A stretch of DNA of 27,395 bases, taken from NCBI GenBank assembly GCA_934725345.1, contig CAKVBG010000006.1:1-27395 (forward strand). The letters are read 5' to 3'. Below, piece by piece: positions 1-7,513 of the stretch. Position 1 is the stretch's first letter, and every line of letters begins with the position of its first letter. Made by a program: the position numbers and the translations under genes. This DNA comes from an uncultured Eubacteriales bacterium. Its GTDB lineage: Bacteria > Bacillota > Clostridia > Oscillospirales > Acutalibacteraceae. The notes below the pieces were generated by a model. It saw only the letters and a list, made by a program, of their open reading frames with translations. It searched no databases and was not told the DNA's origin.

Positions 1-1
1 G

Positions 2-211
2 CTCGTGATGTATCTACTGCGAGAATTTGAAGAGAGTCCCTCAAAGATATGGGAATCGAATATATTTGGTAAATCACTGCATGAGCTCGTAAGTGAAGGG
101 TTGCACAACAAACTTTACCGAATGCCCCCCGACGCTCGAGAGAAGATAAAAGAAACTATAGAAAGAATTATTAATGAGGGTTGCAACGGTTTGGTTTGCA
201 TCATATTATGA
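2..211 (+). CDS. spoIVA: Stage IV sporulation protein A, C-terminal end (partial)
   Basis: The last 69 codons of a gene that begins before the window. The reading frame is open from base 2 and ends at TGA 209-211. The residues read ...SPSKIWESNIFGKSLHELV and end ...ERIINEGCNGLVCIIL, which closely follows the conserved C-terminus of SpoIVA (KIWE.DIFG, ETLERIINEG, GLI.IIL in Bacillus). SpoIVA is a cytoplasmic ATPase of the mother cell that polymerises on the forespore surface as the base of the spore coat; its extreme C-terminus is the part that contacts SpoVM and the forespore membrane. The GTG and ATG codons at bases 5 and 8 are internal, not starts. Its presence marks the organism as an endospore former. 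A terminator follows ten bases after the stop. Confidence 0.9.
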   Translation, partial: LVMYLLREFEESPSKIWESNIFGKSLHELVSEGLHNKLYRMPPDAREKIKETIERIINEGCNGLVCIIL

Positions 212-220
212 AATAAGTAT

Positions 221-246
221 CCACGCTATTGCGTGGTTTTTCTTTT
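221..246 (+). terminator. Rho-independent terminator of spoIVA
   Basis: A perfect 6-bp stem CCACGC/GCGTGG (221-226 and 231-236) with a TATT loop is followed by TTTTTCTTTT. It lies ten bases after the spoIVA stop. The hairpin also overlaps the end of the convergent mmcQ-like gene, so it may serve both strands, although the T-run on the minus side is poor. Confidence 0.8.
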
Positions 247-573
247 GTATTTTGGTTTTGTTAGATTGTAGCTACTTTCAATCATTGATTTTATTTCTTC
301 TTCAGGGATATCTCCATCTAAATAAACGGTATTCCAGTGAGTTTTATTCATATGATATCCTGGGATAACTTCTTTATAGACGCTCCTCAGGAACTGGGCT
401 TCTAGGGGATCGCATTTTAAATTCATGGAAGGTCTTTCGTCAGGAGAGGAAAACAACACAAACATTTTGTTATTTCCCCTATGGCGGATGACTTCAGTTT
501 TAAAATCAAAAGGAGTATCTAAGTGTGAGTTTTCAAGGGATAAGCAGTAGGTTTTAATTTGCTCTTTATTCAT
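226..573 (-). CDS. MmcQ/YjbR family protein (DUF419)
   Basis: A 115-residue cytoplasmic protein. The N-terminus (YCLSLENSHLDTPFDFKTEV), the central MFVLFSS...MNLKCDP segment and the C-terminal YHMNKTHWNTVYLDGDIPEE segment match the MmcQ/YjbR (CyaY-like fold) family, single-domain proteins of about 110-120 residues. Members are often annotated as DNA-binding, but no biochemical role is firmly settled. A basic tail (KPKYKRK) is present. The start ATG (571-573) has only a weak upstream GGAAAG and overlaps the read-through frame of the decayed leader gene just upstream, so it may be co-transcribed with that remnant. It is convergent with spoIVA and its stop lies inside the shared terminator hairpin. 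Family assignment is good; function is unknown. Confidence 0.82.
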   Translation of the reverse strand: MNKEQIKTYCLSLENSHLDTPFDFKTEVIRHRGNNKMFVLFSSPDERPSMNLKCDPLEAQFLRSVYKEVIPGYHMNKTHWNTVYLDGDIPEEEIKSMIESSYNLTKPKYKRKTTQ

Positions 574-833
574 GAGTTTTCATTTCTTTCCATTTTCAAA
601 TGTATACTCGTAAGTTCTATGTGAATAGTGTTTTGATTGAATTCGTGTCCAGAAGTGCGGACAAAACTCCATAAACCATTTTTGCCTGATTTACCACCAA
701 AAACTTAGTCACGTTCATTGTTTTTAGTTTCCTTAATCACAAGATTGTTTAAATCTTGTTGAAACTGTTCTATGGATTCATCGTATCCTTGAGATTTGCA
801 GTAATCGTATAGTTTTTTAATAGGTTCTTTCAC
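570..833 (-). pseudogene. Decayed leader-bearing gene (sibling of protein A leader)
   Basis: Read on the minus strand, a strong AAAGGAG is followed by GTG (831-833) and a 42-codon frame ending in TAA (705-707). It aligns without gaps to the leader of the neighbouring 498-residue protein A, with 19 of 42 residues identical by eye (e.g. KSxGYxES, EQFxxDL, LVIKE). The TAA falls exactly where protein A has Lys43, and the frame after it continues V-F-G-G in register with protein A's V-S-G-G at 44-47, then about 40 residues unlike protein A before TGA at 570-572. This is best read as a double-glycine-leader gene killed by a nonsense change, with most of its cargo lost. A free-standing 42-residue peptide is possible but would lack the GG site. 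No promoter is obvious; it may be read from protein A. Confidence 0.65.
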
Positions 834-860
834 ACGATTTTCTCCTTTCTAGGCTGTTTT

Positions 861-896
861 AAACACAAAAACATGCCATGCATTTATCGCACGGCA
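861..896 (-). terminator. Terminator downstream of protein A
   Basis: On the minus strand an 8-bp stem TGCCGTGC/GCATGGCA with one G-T pair and a GATAAAT loop is followed by TGTTTTTGTGTTT. It sits 25 bases past the stop of the 921-2417 gene and upstream of the decayed leader gene. Confidence 0.75.
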
Positions 897-920
897 ATTT
901 AAATATAACAAAACTTATGG

Positions 921-2417
921 CTATTCCGCAGGAGTTTCTTCATCAGCTCTAGTAGTGATATCTTGAGACTCCTCGATCTCTGCAGGCTGGGGTGCTTGTT
1001 CGATTTCTTGTTGTTCTGCGGGAGCTGTTAAAGGTTGGGTTTCATTCTCGGCTGTGTTTGTTGTATCTACAGGTTGACTGCTTTCTTCTCCCAGAGCAGA
1101 TGGCCCATCACTGTTTTGATCTAAATTAATCAGGTCTTCTTCATCACCAAAATTAAATGGCCCATTTTTTGAATTTTGACTTTCAATAATATATTGATTT
1201 AATCTAACAAAAATATCATTACTAATAATCGAACCAATGTAATCGAGCCAATCAGAGCCAACAATATCTGTATCAAAATACTGGTCTTCATAAGAAGTCG
1301 CATATAGTCCTTCTTCGCCTGGTAGTGGCGTACTGGTTTTAATGAAATGGCATGCTCTAATAAAGTTTAATAATTGTTTGCTGGAAAACTTATCTACTTC
1401 ATTAAAATATGAGCTATCAACTAAGTTACCGCTTCCCCCTAAAGCACTTTTTATTAAATCTCCACATTTACGAACATTATTGAGTTCAGAGGTGTACTCG
1501 TTCTGTGCAAGTAAATCCATAAATTCAGCCATAAAGTCCAATTTATTATCTGTGGAAGAAAATTTTTGCACCCCAAAGTAGATGTCAGGTTCCATATAGG
1601 CATACTGCTGCAAATAATTGCACATAGTATAAAGTACATTGTTATTTATAGGGCCTTTAAAAGTTTTTATGCTGCTTTCAATTCTATCATAAAATGCATT
1701 TACTAGGTGATTTTCTAAAAATTGAACCCTCTCAATAAAACTTGGTGCTGTGGTCCAATCTAATGTTTGCTTTTTTTCACTGAACTCTGATGGGTGGTTC
1801 CCTTCCTCGATATCATTATTGTCTGCAGTAGGGTCGGGAGCCGGACTAGAATCATCTTTTTCTTCTTCCTCTTTTTCATGGGGATTTTTATTGTCATTTA
1901 CAGTTGAGTTATTAGAACCAGTATTTTGTGCATTAGTTTCAGTAGTTTCATTTCCCTCATCGGCTTGTTCTTCCTCTTGTTTAGAGGTCGCCAAAAGGTT
2001 GGTTAGATAAGCCAGACCAGCTATTCCGGTTCCTACTATTCCGACTGCACCTCCTCCACCGAAAACAATCTTTGCTAGTTGGTTTGAACTTTTGTTAGGT
2101 GCAACAGCAACTGGTGGTGTAAGAGTAGTGCGGCGAGGTCTTATCCTGGAAACTCTAGAGGCTTTTACCGTAGAAGGTGCTTTCAAACCAGGTTTAGCAC
2201 CGGCAGCTGAGGTCACACTTGGTATCAGGCCTAAAATTGCAGACAGTGCCCCTGCGATTGCTTTTCTTCCGTTTATACCTCCGGAAACTTTACCCAAATC
2301 ATCGCCTCTAAGCTCTTTAATTACTATTCTAGCTAAATCTTTCTCAAATTGTTCTGCAGATTCGTTGTATCCTCGAGATTTACATTGATAGTATAGTTTT
2401 GTCAATTCTTTATTCAT
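921..2417 (-). CDS. Large protein A with double-glycine (Nif11-like) leader, unknown cargo
   Basis: A 498-residue protein, not recognised beyond its leader. Residues 1-47 are a charged helical leader with the core KSRGYNESAEQFEKDL, ending LGKVSGG (Gly46-Gly47), the pattern of leaders cleaved after GG by C39-type peptidases. Residues 48-77 are Ala/Gly/Ile-rich and hydrophobic. A basic linker (RIRPRR, 91-96) leads to a second hydrophobic, Gly-rich segment at about 115-141, a probable membrane span. Residues 147-215 are very acidic and low complexity. A globular region of about 215-420 matches no family I know. The last 75 residues are again acidic and Pro/Thr/Glu-rich (QPLTAPAEQQ). The start ATG follows AAAGGAGGAG at good spacing and a consensus promoter. 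It diverges from the 170-residue basic protein. Same architecture as the genes at 9929, 17466 and 20753. Export to the envelope or outside is inferred. Confidence 0.8.
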   Translation of the reverse strand: MNKELTKLYYQCKSRGYNESAEQFEKDLARIVIKELRGDDLGKVSGGINGRKAIAGALSAILGLIPSVTSAAGAKPGLKAPSTVKASRVSRIRPRRTTLTPPVAVAPNKSSNQLAKIVFGGGGAVGIVGTGIAGLAYLTNLLATSKQEEEQADEGNETTETNAQNTGSNNSTVNDNKNPHEKEEEEKDDSSPAPDPTADNNDIEEGNHPSEFSEKKQTLDWTTAPSFIERVQFLENHLVNAFYDRIESSIKTFKGPINNNVLYTMCNYLQQYAYMEPDIYFGVQKFSSTDNKLDFMAEFMDLLAQNEYTSELNNVRKCGDLIKSALGGSGNLVDSSYFNEVDKFSSKQLLNFIRACHFIKTSTPLPGEEGLYATSYEDQYFDTDIVGSDWLDYIGSIISNDIFVRLNQYIIESQNSKNGPFNFGDEEDLINLDQNSDGPSALGEESSQPVDTTNTAENETQPLTAPAEQQEIEQAPQPAEIEESQDITTRADEETPAE

Positions 2418-2450
2418 TTAAGTTTCTCCTCCTTTATCTGTCATAAACAT

Positions 2451-2479
2451 ATATTAACATTTCTGAACTGTTTTGTCAA
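2451..2479 (-). promoter_or_regulatory. SigA-type promoter of protein A
   Basis: On the minus strand TTGACA (2474-2479) is separated by exactly 17 bases from TAATAT (2451-2456). The -10 is about 34 bases before the start codon at 2417, leaving a short leader with the AAAGGAGGAG ribosome site. Confidence 0.8.
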
Positions 2480-2575
2480 TATTAAATCTTATTTTCCAAA
2501 AAAACACGTGCTCAGGTACAATAAGTATAAAAATTGTATTTTATTCATATAATTAATTGCTATTTTTAAATATAC

Positions 2576-2605
2576 TTGACAACTATAAACATAATGTTGT
2601 ATAAT
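2576..2605 (+). promoter_or_regulatory. SigA-type promoter of the 170-residue basic protein
   Basis: TTGACA (2576-2581), an 18-base spacer and a perfect TATAAT (2600-2605). It drives transcription rightward, away from the protein A promoter about 100 bases to the left. The untranslated leader to the ATG at 2734 is about 120 bases, purine-rich, and I see no strong fold or open frame in it. The whole 2418-2733 divergent spacer holds only these two promoters. Confidence 0.75.
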
Positions 2606-2733
2606 CTAACATATATAGTCAAAAGTGAGGTGATAAAATAAGCTTTAGTCAGAAAGTGAGAAGAGTAAAGAAGTACTGAATTTGGAAACAGTATATGTAA
2701 AGTGTAAAAAATTAATAAAAAGGGGTGTGAAAA

Positions 2734-3246
2734 ATGGCTCAAAGTAAGAAGGCAGAGCGCAGACAGGCAAAGAAAAGTGAACTTGAAAATGGTCTTGAAG
2801 AAATTATAAAACCTCTTAGAGACACTAAAATTGAAGGTTGTAACAGTATGTTCTGGGTAACAAAGGTTATACCAAGGTTAAAAAGTTTAAATACAAATTT
2901 TGAAAATTTGCTTGCAAGTGAAATTAAACCTGAAAAATGTGGCAAAAAAAGTGCAAGCAAAAAATACTTAGAAAACATGAAAAAAAAATGTGAAGCTTTA
3001 GAAAAATATCTAAAAAAATCTCCTCTATTGAATGAGCACTCGACAACAAAGCTGAGTCATAACGAGTATAAAAACTTTTGCGGAGCGATTGACCCATTAG
3101 AAATGGAGATTGATAGAGTATGTAAAAAGAGATTTTTATCTTCGGCTAGGCTTCATTCTAAAAAAGTGAAAGAAAAGTTACAGGATATTTGTGAAACATT
3201 TGAACGGTTGAAAAAACAATATGCAACCTTCTGTGAAGATAAATAA
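2734..3246 (+). CDS. Small basic helical protein, unknown function
   Basis: A 170-residue, strongly lysine-rich protein that I do not recognise. It has no signal peptide, no membrane segment and no double-glycine leader. The sequence is predicted almost wholly helical, beginning MAQSKKAERRQAKK, with alternating basic and hydrophobic positions suggesting short coiled coils (residues 80-95 and 140-165). Six cysteines are scattered (e.g. GCNSM, EKCGKK, NFCGA, RVCKK, ICETF, TFCEDK). The ATG follows AAAAGGGGTG at normal spacing and the gene has its own consensus promoter and terminator, so it is a complete single-gene unit. It lies beside leader-protein A, in the accessory part of the window, but a functional link is only a guess. 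A nucleic-acid-binding or cargo/chaperone role would fit the charge but has no direct support. Confidence 0.65.
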   Translation: MAQSKKAERRQAKKSELENGLEEIIKPLRDTKIEGCNSMFWVTKVIPRLKSLNTNFENLLASEIKPEKCGKKSASKKYLENMKKKCEALEKYLKKSPLLNEHSTTKLSHNEYKNFCGAIDPLEMEIDRVCKKRFLSSARLHSKKVKEKLQDICETFERLKKQYATFCEDK

Positions 3247-3274
3247 GCTAAGAAAAAATAATGTTGTGTACCAA

Positions 3275-3310
3275 ATGCTCGCATTAAGTGGTGCGGGCAT
3301 TTTTGTATTT
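3275..3310 (+). terminator. Rho-independent terminator after the basic protein
   Basis: A 9-bp stem ATGCTCGCA/TGCGGGCAT (3275-3283 and 3292-3300, one T-G pair) with an 8-base loop is followed by TTTTGTATTT. It lies about 30 bases beyond the stop at 3246 and rules out a comEA-like start inside it. Confidence 0.85.
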
Positions 3311-3371
3311 ACTGCACTGGGAAATTGATCTAAATTATATATATCAACCACAGAGCAAAGGGGTGAAAATT

Positions 3372-3770
3372 TTGAGCGATTCTGGACATAGTGGCAAATT
3401 GAGTTCCGAGAGGATATTAATATGTTTAGCAATATTCATGTTTGCAGCCATGGTAGGCTATAATGCGTTTTATATTCCCGGTAGTCCTGAAGTGGTGGAA
3501 GTTTCAGCGGTCAGAAATAGTGAAAGTAGCTCTATGAATTTTGGGAGTAGTTCAGCTGAAAAATCCAAAGAAATGAGTGAAATTATCAACTTAAACACAG
3601 CTTCGGAATCCGAGCTTACTAAACTCCATGGGATTGGTCCGGCGATGGCCAAGAGGATAATTGAATATAGAGAAAGTTTTGGAGGATTTTCAAGTATCGA
3701 AGAAGTGAAGAATGTGAGGGGAATTGGAGATAAATTATTTGAAAAAATTAAGATAAATATTTGTATATAG
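3372..3770 (+). CDS. comEA: ComEA-like helix-hairpin-helix membrane-anchored protein
   Basis: A 132-residue protein using a TTG start (3372) placed eight bases after AAAGGGG; longer in-frame starts would sit inside the upstream terminator. One membrane span at about residues 14-31 (ILICLAIFMFAAMVGY) anchors it, then a Ser-rich linker, then a ComEA domain at 71-130 beginning IINLNTASESEL with two helix-hairpin-helix motifs (LHGIGPAMAKRII and VRGIGDKLFEKI). This is the ComEA C-terminal DNA-binding module; ComEA proteins bind incoming double-stranded DNA outside the membrane during transformation. The protein is shorter than Bacillus ComEA and lacks a recognisable SLBB-type middle domain. No comEB/comEC follows, so a role in DNA uptake is inferred from family only. 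It precedes the zinc transporter by 73 bases. Confidence 0.78.
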   Translation: MSDSGHSGKLSSERILICLAIFMFAAMVGYNAFYIPGSPEVVEVSAVRNSESSSMNFGSSSAEKSKEMSEIINLNTASESELTKLHGIGPAMAKRIIEYRESFGGFSSIEEVKNVRGIGDKLFEKIKINICI

Positions 3771-3843
3771 CTTTACTTATTGGTTCAAAAAAATTATTAT
3801 AAAATAAAACTTTAAAAACATTATTTTTTGTGAGGTTGTAAAA

Positions 3844-4749
3844 TTGAAGAAATTTTTTGCTATGGTGACGGCTTTTCTAACTTGTACTATTCTGGCGGGT
3901 TGCCAAAAAAAGGAAGATACCGATTTTAAGATTGTAACGTCTTGCTATCCTGTTTACGTAATGACTGCAAATATTGCTAAGGGAGTGCCTGGCGTTAAGA
4001 CTATGAATATGTGCGATAGTAACACAGGTTGTTTGCATAACTTTCAGCTACGCTCCGAGGATTTGAAAAAAATAGAGCAATCATCGGCGTTTGTTGTCAA
4101 CGGGGCAGGAATGGAAAATTTTTTAGACCGAGTGATAAATGAAATACCTACTGCCAAAGTTATAGATTCAAGTGAAGGGGTAAAACTTTTAGAAGAGGAA
4201 GATGAATGTGAGCACGAGGAGCACTGTCATCATCACCACGAGTATAACCCTCATATATGGATGTCCGTAAGCAACTATATAAAACAGACCCAAAACATTG
4301 CTGATGGACTTAAACGTCTTGATCCTTCACACGAGAAAATTTACACTCAAAATTTAGAAGAGTATGTTTCTAAACTAAACGATTTAAAGACGGAAATAAA
4401 ATCTCAATTAAGCGGTTTAGAGAAAAAAGATATCATAACTTTTCATGAGGCATTTCCGTATTTTGCTGAGGAGTTTGGACTAAACGTTGTAGGGGTTATA
4501 AATCATGAACCTGATGAAGAACCTCCTGTGAGTGAAATTAGAGAAATCGTGGATTTGATAAAAGAGAAAAATATCAGCTGTATTTTCGTGGAGCCTCAGT
4601 ACTCTCAAGCTATTGCTCAAACTATTGCAAATGAAACAAATGCCAAAATCTATGTGCTTGACCCTGCTGCCACGGGAGATTTTTCTCTTGATTCTTACTT
4701 GAACACCATGAAGAAGAATTTAGAGGTGCTGAAGGAGGCTTTGAAATAA
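3844..4749 (+). CDS. znuA: Zinc ABC transporter, substrate-binding lipoprotein
   Basis: A 301-residue lipoprotein that captures Zn2+ outside the membrane for the ZnuB/ZnuC transporter. The TTG start follows GTGAGGTTG. Residues 1-20 are a lipoprotein signal with lipobox LAGC and Cys20 as the lipidated residue. The cluster A-I fold of metal-binding ZnuA/AdcA/TroA proteins is evident, with candidate ligands His65 (LHNFQ), His137 (NPHIW), His201 (FHEAF) and Asp273 (LDPAAT). A His/Glu-rich loop at 119-133 (HEEHCHHHH) is the typical zinc-specific loop and argues for zinc over manganese. It is the first gene of a three-gene unit: znuC begins two bases after its stop. Zur control would be expected, but I could not identify a convincing Zur box in the AT-rich leader. 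Confidence 0.92.
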   Translation: MKKFFAMVTAFLTCTILAGCQKKEDTDFKIVTSCYPVYVMTANIAKGVPGVKTMNMCDSNTGCLHNFQLRSEDLKKIEQSSAFVVNGAGMENFLDRVINEIPTAKVIDSSEGVKLLEEEDECEHEEHCHHHHEYNPHIWMSVSNYIKQTQNIADGLKRLDPSHEKIYTQNLEEYVSKLNDLKTEIKSQLSGLEKKDIITFHEAFPYFAEEFGLNVVGVINHEPDEEPPVSEIREIVDLIKEKNISCIFVEPQYSQAIAQTIANETNAKIYVLDPAATGDFSLDSYLNTMKKNLEVLKEALK

Positions 4750-4751
4750 TA

Positions 4752-5492
4752 ATGAACGTATGCCACTGCAGTGTAAAAATACGAAACTTGAGGGTTAAAA
4801 AAGGTGGAACTGTCATTTTGAATAACGTCACGCTTACTGCCAATCACGGAGAGACTTTAGCGTTGATAGGTCGTAACGGAGCAGGAAAAACTACTCTTTT
4901 AAAGACTATCTTGAAGATGAAGGATTTTGCCGGCACCATAGACTTTTTTAATTCAAGTGGTAAAAAGATACCGAATCCTCGAATAGGATATGTTCCTCAG
5001 AGACTTAGCTTCGACGCAAGCACACCTATCACTGTTATGGATTTGTTTTGTGCTAATTCTTCAAAATTACCCGTCTGGCTTGGCCACCGAAAGAAGGACC
5101 GCAAAAACGCAAGTGAATTGCTTGAAAAAGTAGGAGTGCACCACCATGTGGATGTACCGCTAGGAAGACTTTCCGGCGGAGAACTTCAGAGAGTACTGCT
5201 GGCTTTTGCCCTTGAACCCAGACCTGATATTTTGCTTTTGGACGAGCCGGTATCAGCGGTTGACCGAAAGGGGACTAGTAGATTTTATGGTATAATCGAT
5301 TCGATGCGCGAGGACTATCACATGCCGGTAATATTAGTCTCGCACGATCTAGGGCACGTGGTAAAATATGCGACTTCATATGCACTGGTTGACCATACAA
5401 TCATAGAAACGGGAAAGGCTAGCGAGCTTATGCACAGTCAAAAAGTAAGAGAAACATTTGGAATCGATGGAGTGGAAGAGTTATGGAAATGA
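4752..5492 (+). CDS. znuC: Zinc ABC transporter, ATP-binding protein
   Basis: A 246-residue cytoplasmic ATPase powering the zinc importer. All ABC motifs are present: Walker A GRNGAGKTT (40-48), Q-loop Gln83 in VPQR, signature LSGGE (140-144), Walker B ILLLDEP (160-166) and the switch histidine in SHD (His198). The ATG follows the GGAGG embedded in the last codons of znuA, indicating translational coupling. It overlaps znuB by ten bases. The sequence resembles ZnuC/AdcC/MntB-type ATPases; zinc is inferred from the histidine-rich loop of the neighbouring binding protein. Length is normal for the family. Confidence 0.92.
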   Translation: MNVCHCSVKIRNLRVKKGGTVILNNVTLTANHGETLALIGRNGAGKTTLLKTILKMKDFAGTIDFFNSSGKKIPNPRIGYVPQRLSFDASTPITVMDLFCANSSKLPVWLGHRKKDRKNASELLEKVGVHHHVDVPLGRLSGGELQRVLLAFALEPRPDILLLDEPVSAVDRKGTSRFYGIIDSMREDYHMPVILVSHDLGHVVKYATSYALVDHTIIETGKASELMHSQKVRETFGIDGVEELWK

Positions 5493-6328
5493 TATACAGT
5501 GTGATGGAGAACTTACTGCCCTTTTCTTGGGTAAATTTTACGTTTATGAAAAATGCTTTTTTAGCGGTTATCTTAATAACTCCTCTTTTAGGTCTTGTGG
5601 GGACGATGATAGTAAACAATAAGATGTCTTTCTTCTCGGATGCTTTAGGTCACTGTGCTTTAACGGGAATTGCTTTGGGGGTGCTTTTGGGAATCAGCAA
5701 TACTTCAATTGCCATGTTGGGATTTTCAATAATATTTGCACTTGGAATTTCACTGATAATGCATTCGGAAATTTCCTCGGCCGATACTGTAATTGGAGTG
5801 TTTTCGTCAGCAGGAATAGCTTTAGGAATTTTCATACTTTCTTTAAGCGGTGGATTTGCTAAATATTCGGCTTATTTAGTTGGGGATATCCTTTCAATTA
5901 CCAAAAGTGAAATCATAATGCTATTTTTTTCACTCATAATAGTATTGGTAATATGGATGATGTCGTTCAACAGTTTATTGCTATCCAGTTTAAACACCGA
6001 CCTAGCTCAAAGCAAACAGATAAATGTAAAGTTTTATAAAGGAATTTTTGTTATTTTAATTGCAATCATAGTGACTATTTCCCTAAAATGGATAGGCATG
6101 CTAATGATAAATTCGCTACTAGTTTTACCCGCTGCATCAGCTAAGAATATCGTTAGAAGTATGAAGGCTTATCATTTGGCATCTGTGGCTTTTTCGTTTG
6201 TTTCAGGGGTGTCGGGGCTTTTGATTTCTTATTATGCCGGGACCTCGGCAGGTTCAACGATAGTTTTAGTTTCGACATTAATATTTTTCGTTACATTTTT
6301 CATAAATCGTTTACGTAGAATGAGTTAA
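5483..6328 (+). CDS. znuB: Zinc ABC transporter, membrane permease
   Basis: A 281-residue integral membrane protein of the ABC-3 family (ZnuB/AdcB/MntC). About eight hydrophobic spans can be seen, and the family pattern is clear: MSFFSDALGHCALTGIALG near residues 49-67, SADTVIGVFSSAGIALGI near 97-114, and MLMINSLLVLPAASAKN near 205-221. It forms the channel through which zinc delivered by ZnuA is moved with ATP hydrolysed by ZnuC. The start overlaps the end of znuC by ten bases, with the ribosome site inside znuC (AGTGGAAGAG). Twenty-seven bases separate it from the rodA-like gene, so the zinc and wall genes may be read together. Confidence 0.92.
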   Translation: MEMIYSVMENLLPFSWVNFTFMKNAFLAVILITPLLGLVGTMIVNNKMSFFSDALGHCALTGIALGVLLGISNTSIAMLGFSIIFALGISLIMHSEISSADTVIGVFSSAGIALGIFILSLSGGFAKYSAYLVGDILSITKSEIIMLFFSLIIVLVIWMMSFNSLLLSSLNTDLAQSKQINVKFYKGIFVILIAIIVTISLKWIGMLMINSLLVLPAASAKNIVRSMKAYHLASVAFSFVSGVSGLLISYYAGTSAGSTIVLVSTLIFFVTFFINRLRRMS

Positions 6329-6355
6329 TGACAATATATAAAAAGGACATCAATT

Positions 6356-7513
6356 ATGAATATATTTAAAATTATGGGTCAGTGTGTGAAATATGGCGAT
6401 AAAGTACTTTGGGTGCTTATTGCTTTGATTTCAGTTTATAGCTTATGTGTTGTAAAGAGTATATCGAGAGAAACTTTTAATTATTTCACAGTACAGTTTT
6501 TATCTGTAGTGATGGGTCTTGCGGGGGCATTTTTGCTTCAAACTATCAACTACAAGGTATTAGCTAAGAAGTGGAAATGGATTGCTATAGTTGGAATAGG
6601 TTTAATGGTTTGTACGCTATTTGTAGGAATTAAAGTAGAGGGGTCAATGGGGATAAATGCCAGAGCTTGGATTCGTCTGCCCGGAGGTATAACATTTCAG
6701 CCATCGGAGCTGGTGAAAATAGGGTTTATGATAACTTTTGCAAAACATCTTGCGGACGTCAGGAAAAAAGAAAATGGATTTTATGATTTAAAAAATATTG
6801 CTATGTTGGGGTTACATGTTTTAACGCCAATGGCCCTGGCACATCTTCAAGGAGATGATGGTGCGGCTATAATATTTATGTGCATTGCTTTAACGATGAT
6901 GTTCATGGCAGGACTTCCTCTGAGATATTTTATAATGATGGTTGTATTTGCGGCCGTGAGTGCACCGTTTATGTGGCATTTTGTGTTGGCAGACTACCAG
7001 CGTAGAAGGATGATTACGCAGCTTAATCCTGAAGCCGATCCTCTTAACACGGGTTATCAGCAAATTCAAGGAAAACTGTCAATAGGCTCAGGAGGAATGT
7101 TTGGTTATGGACTATTTCATGGTCCGAGAGTAGCAAAGGGCGTGGTACCTGTTCAGGAAAGTGATTTTATCTTTGCAGCAGTAGGAGAAGAGCTTGGATT
7201 TGTTGGCTGCTTAATTTTGTTTTGTTTGATATTATTTTTCGTATGGAGGATATGCTATATTGCCAAACATTCTGGTGAAATTATAGGGATGCTTATTTGC
7301 TTTGGGTTTGTGGGGTTGGTAGTTTCGCAGACTATTTTCAATTTAGGTATGTGTTTAAGTTTATTGCCTGTTATGGGTGTTACGCTTCCGTTCTTTAGCG
7401 TTGGAGGTTCTTCGGCGGCGTGTTTATATTTAGGGATTGGTTTAATTCAGAGTGTTTATTTAAACAGAGATGAGACTCAAAAAATTTTGAATATTCAGGA
7501 AGGATACCAATGA
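6356..7513 (+). CDS. rodA: SEDS-family peptidoglycan polymerase (RodA/FtsW/SpoVE type)
   Basis: A 385-residue polytopic membrane protein with about ten spans, the normal size for SEDS glycosyltransferases, which polymerise lipid II into glycan strands together with a class B penicillin-binding protein. Family motifs: RAWIRLPGGITFQPSELVKI (103-122), GYQQIQGKLSIGSGG (233-247), the loop VPVQESDFIFAAVGEELG (264-281) with the catalytically important Asp270, and LPVMGVTLPFFSVGGSS near 347-363. The GxGKL-type loop and the short C-terminus favour RodA (elongation) over FtsW or the sporulation paralogue SpoVE, but I cannot separate these for certain without a tree. The ATG overlaps the following flavoprotein by four bases. 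The PASTA pseudokinase two genes downstream is consistent with a cell-wall theme. Confidence 0.82.
   Translation: MNIFKIMGQCVKYGDKVLWVLIALISVYSLCVVKSISRETFNYFTVQFLSVVMGLAGAFLLQTINYKVLAKKWKWIAIVGIGLMVCTLFVGIKVEGSMGINARAWIRLPGGITFQPSELVKIGFMITFAKHLADVRKKENGFYDLKNIAMLGLHVLTPMALAHLQGDDGAAIIFMCIALTMMFMAGLPLRYFIMMVVFAAVSAPFMWHFVLADYQRRRMITQLNPEADPLNTGYQQIQGKLSIGSGGMFGYGLFHGPRVAKGVVPVQESDFIFAAVGEELGFVGCLILFCLILFFVWRICYIAKHSGEIIGMLICFGFVGLVVSQTIFNLGMCLSLLPVMGVTLPFFSVGGSSAACLYLGIGLIQSVYLNRDETQKILNIQEGYQ

Noticed and set aside
174..368. Plus-strand open frame of 64 codons
   Set aside because: It runs through the spoIVA terminator and antisense to the mmcQ-like gene, with no ribosome site.
3288..3371. 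Longer N-terminus for the ComEA-like protein
   Set aside because: These codons overlap the terminator at 3275-3310 and lack a ribosome site; the TTG at 3372 follows AAAGGGG.
3771..3843. Possible Zur operator before znuA
   Set aside because: The region is AT-rich with loose symmetry (TTATTATAAAATAA) but does not match a known Zur box well enough.
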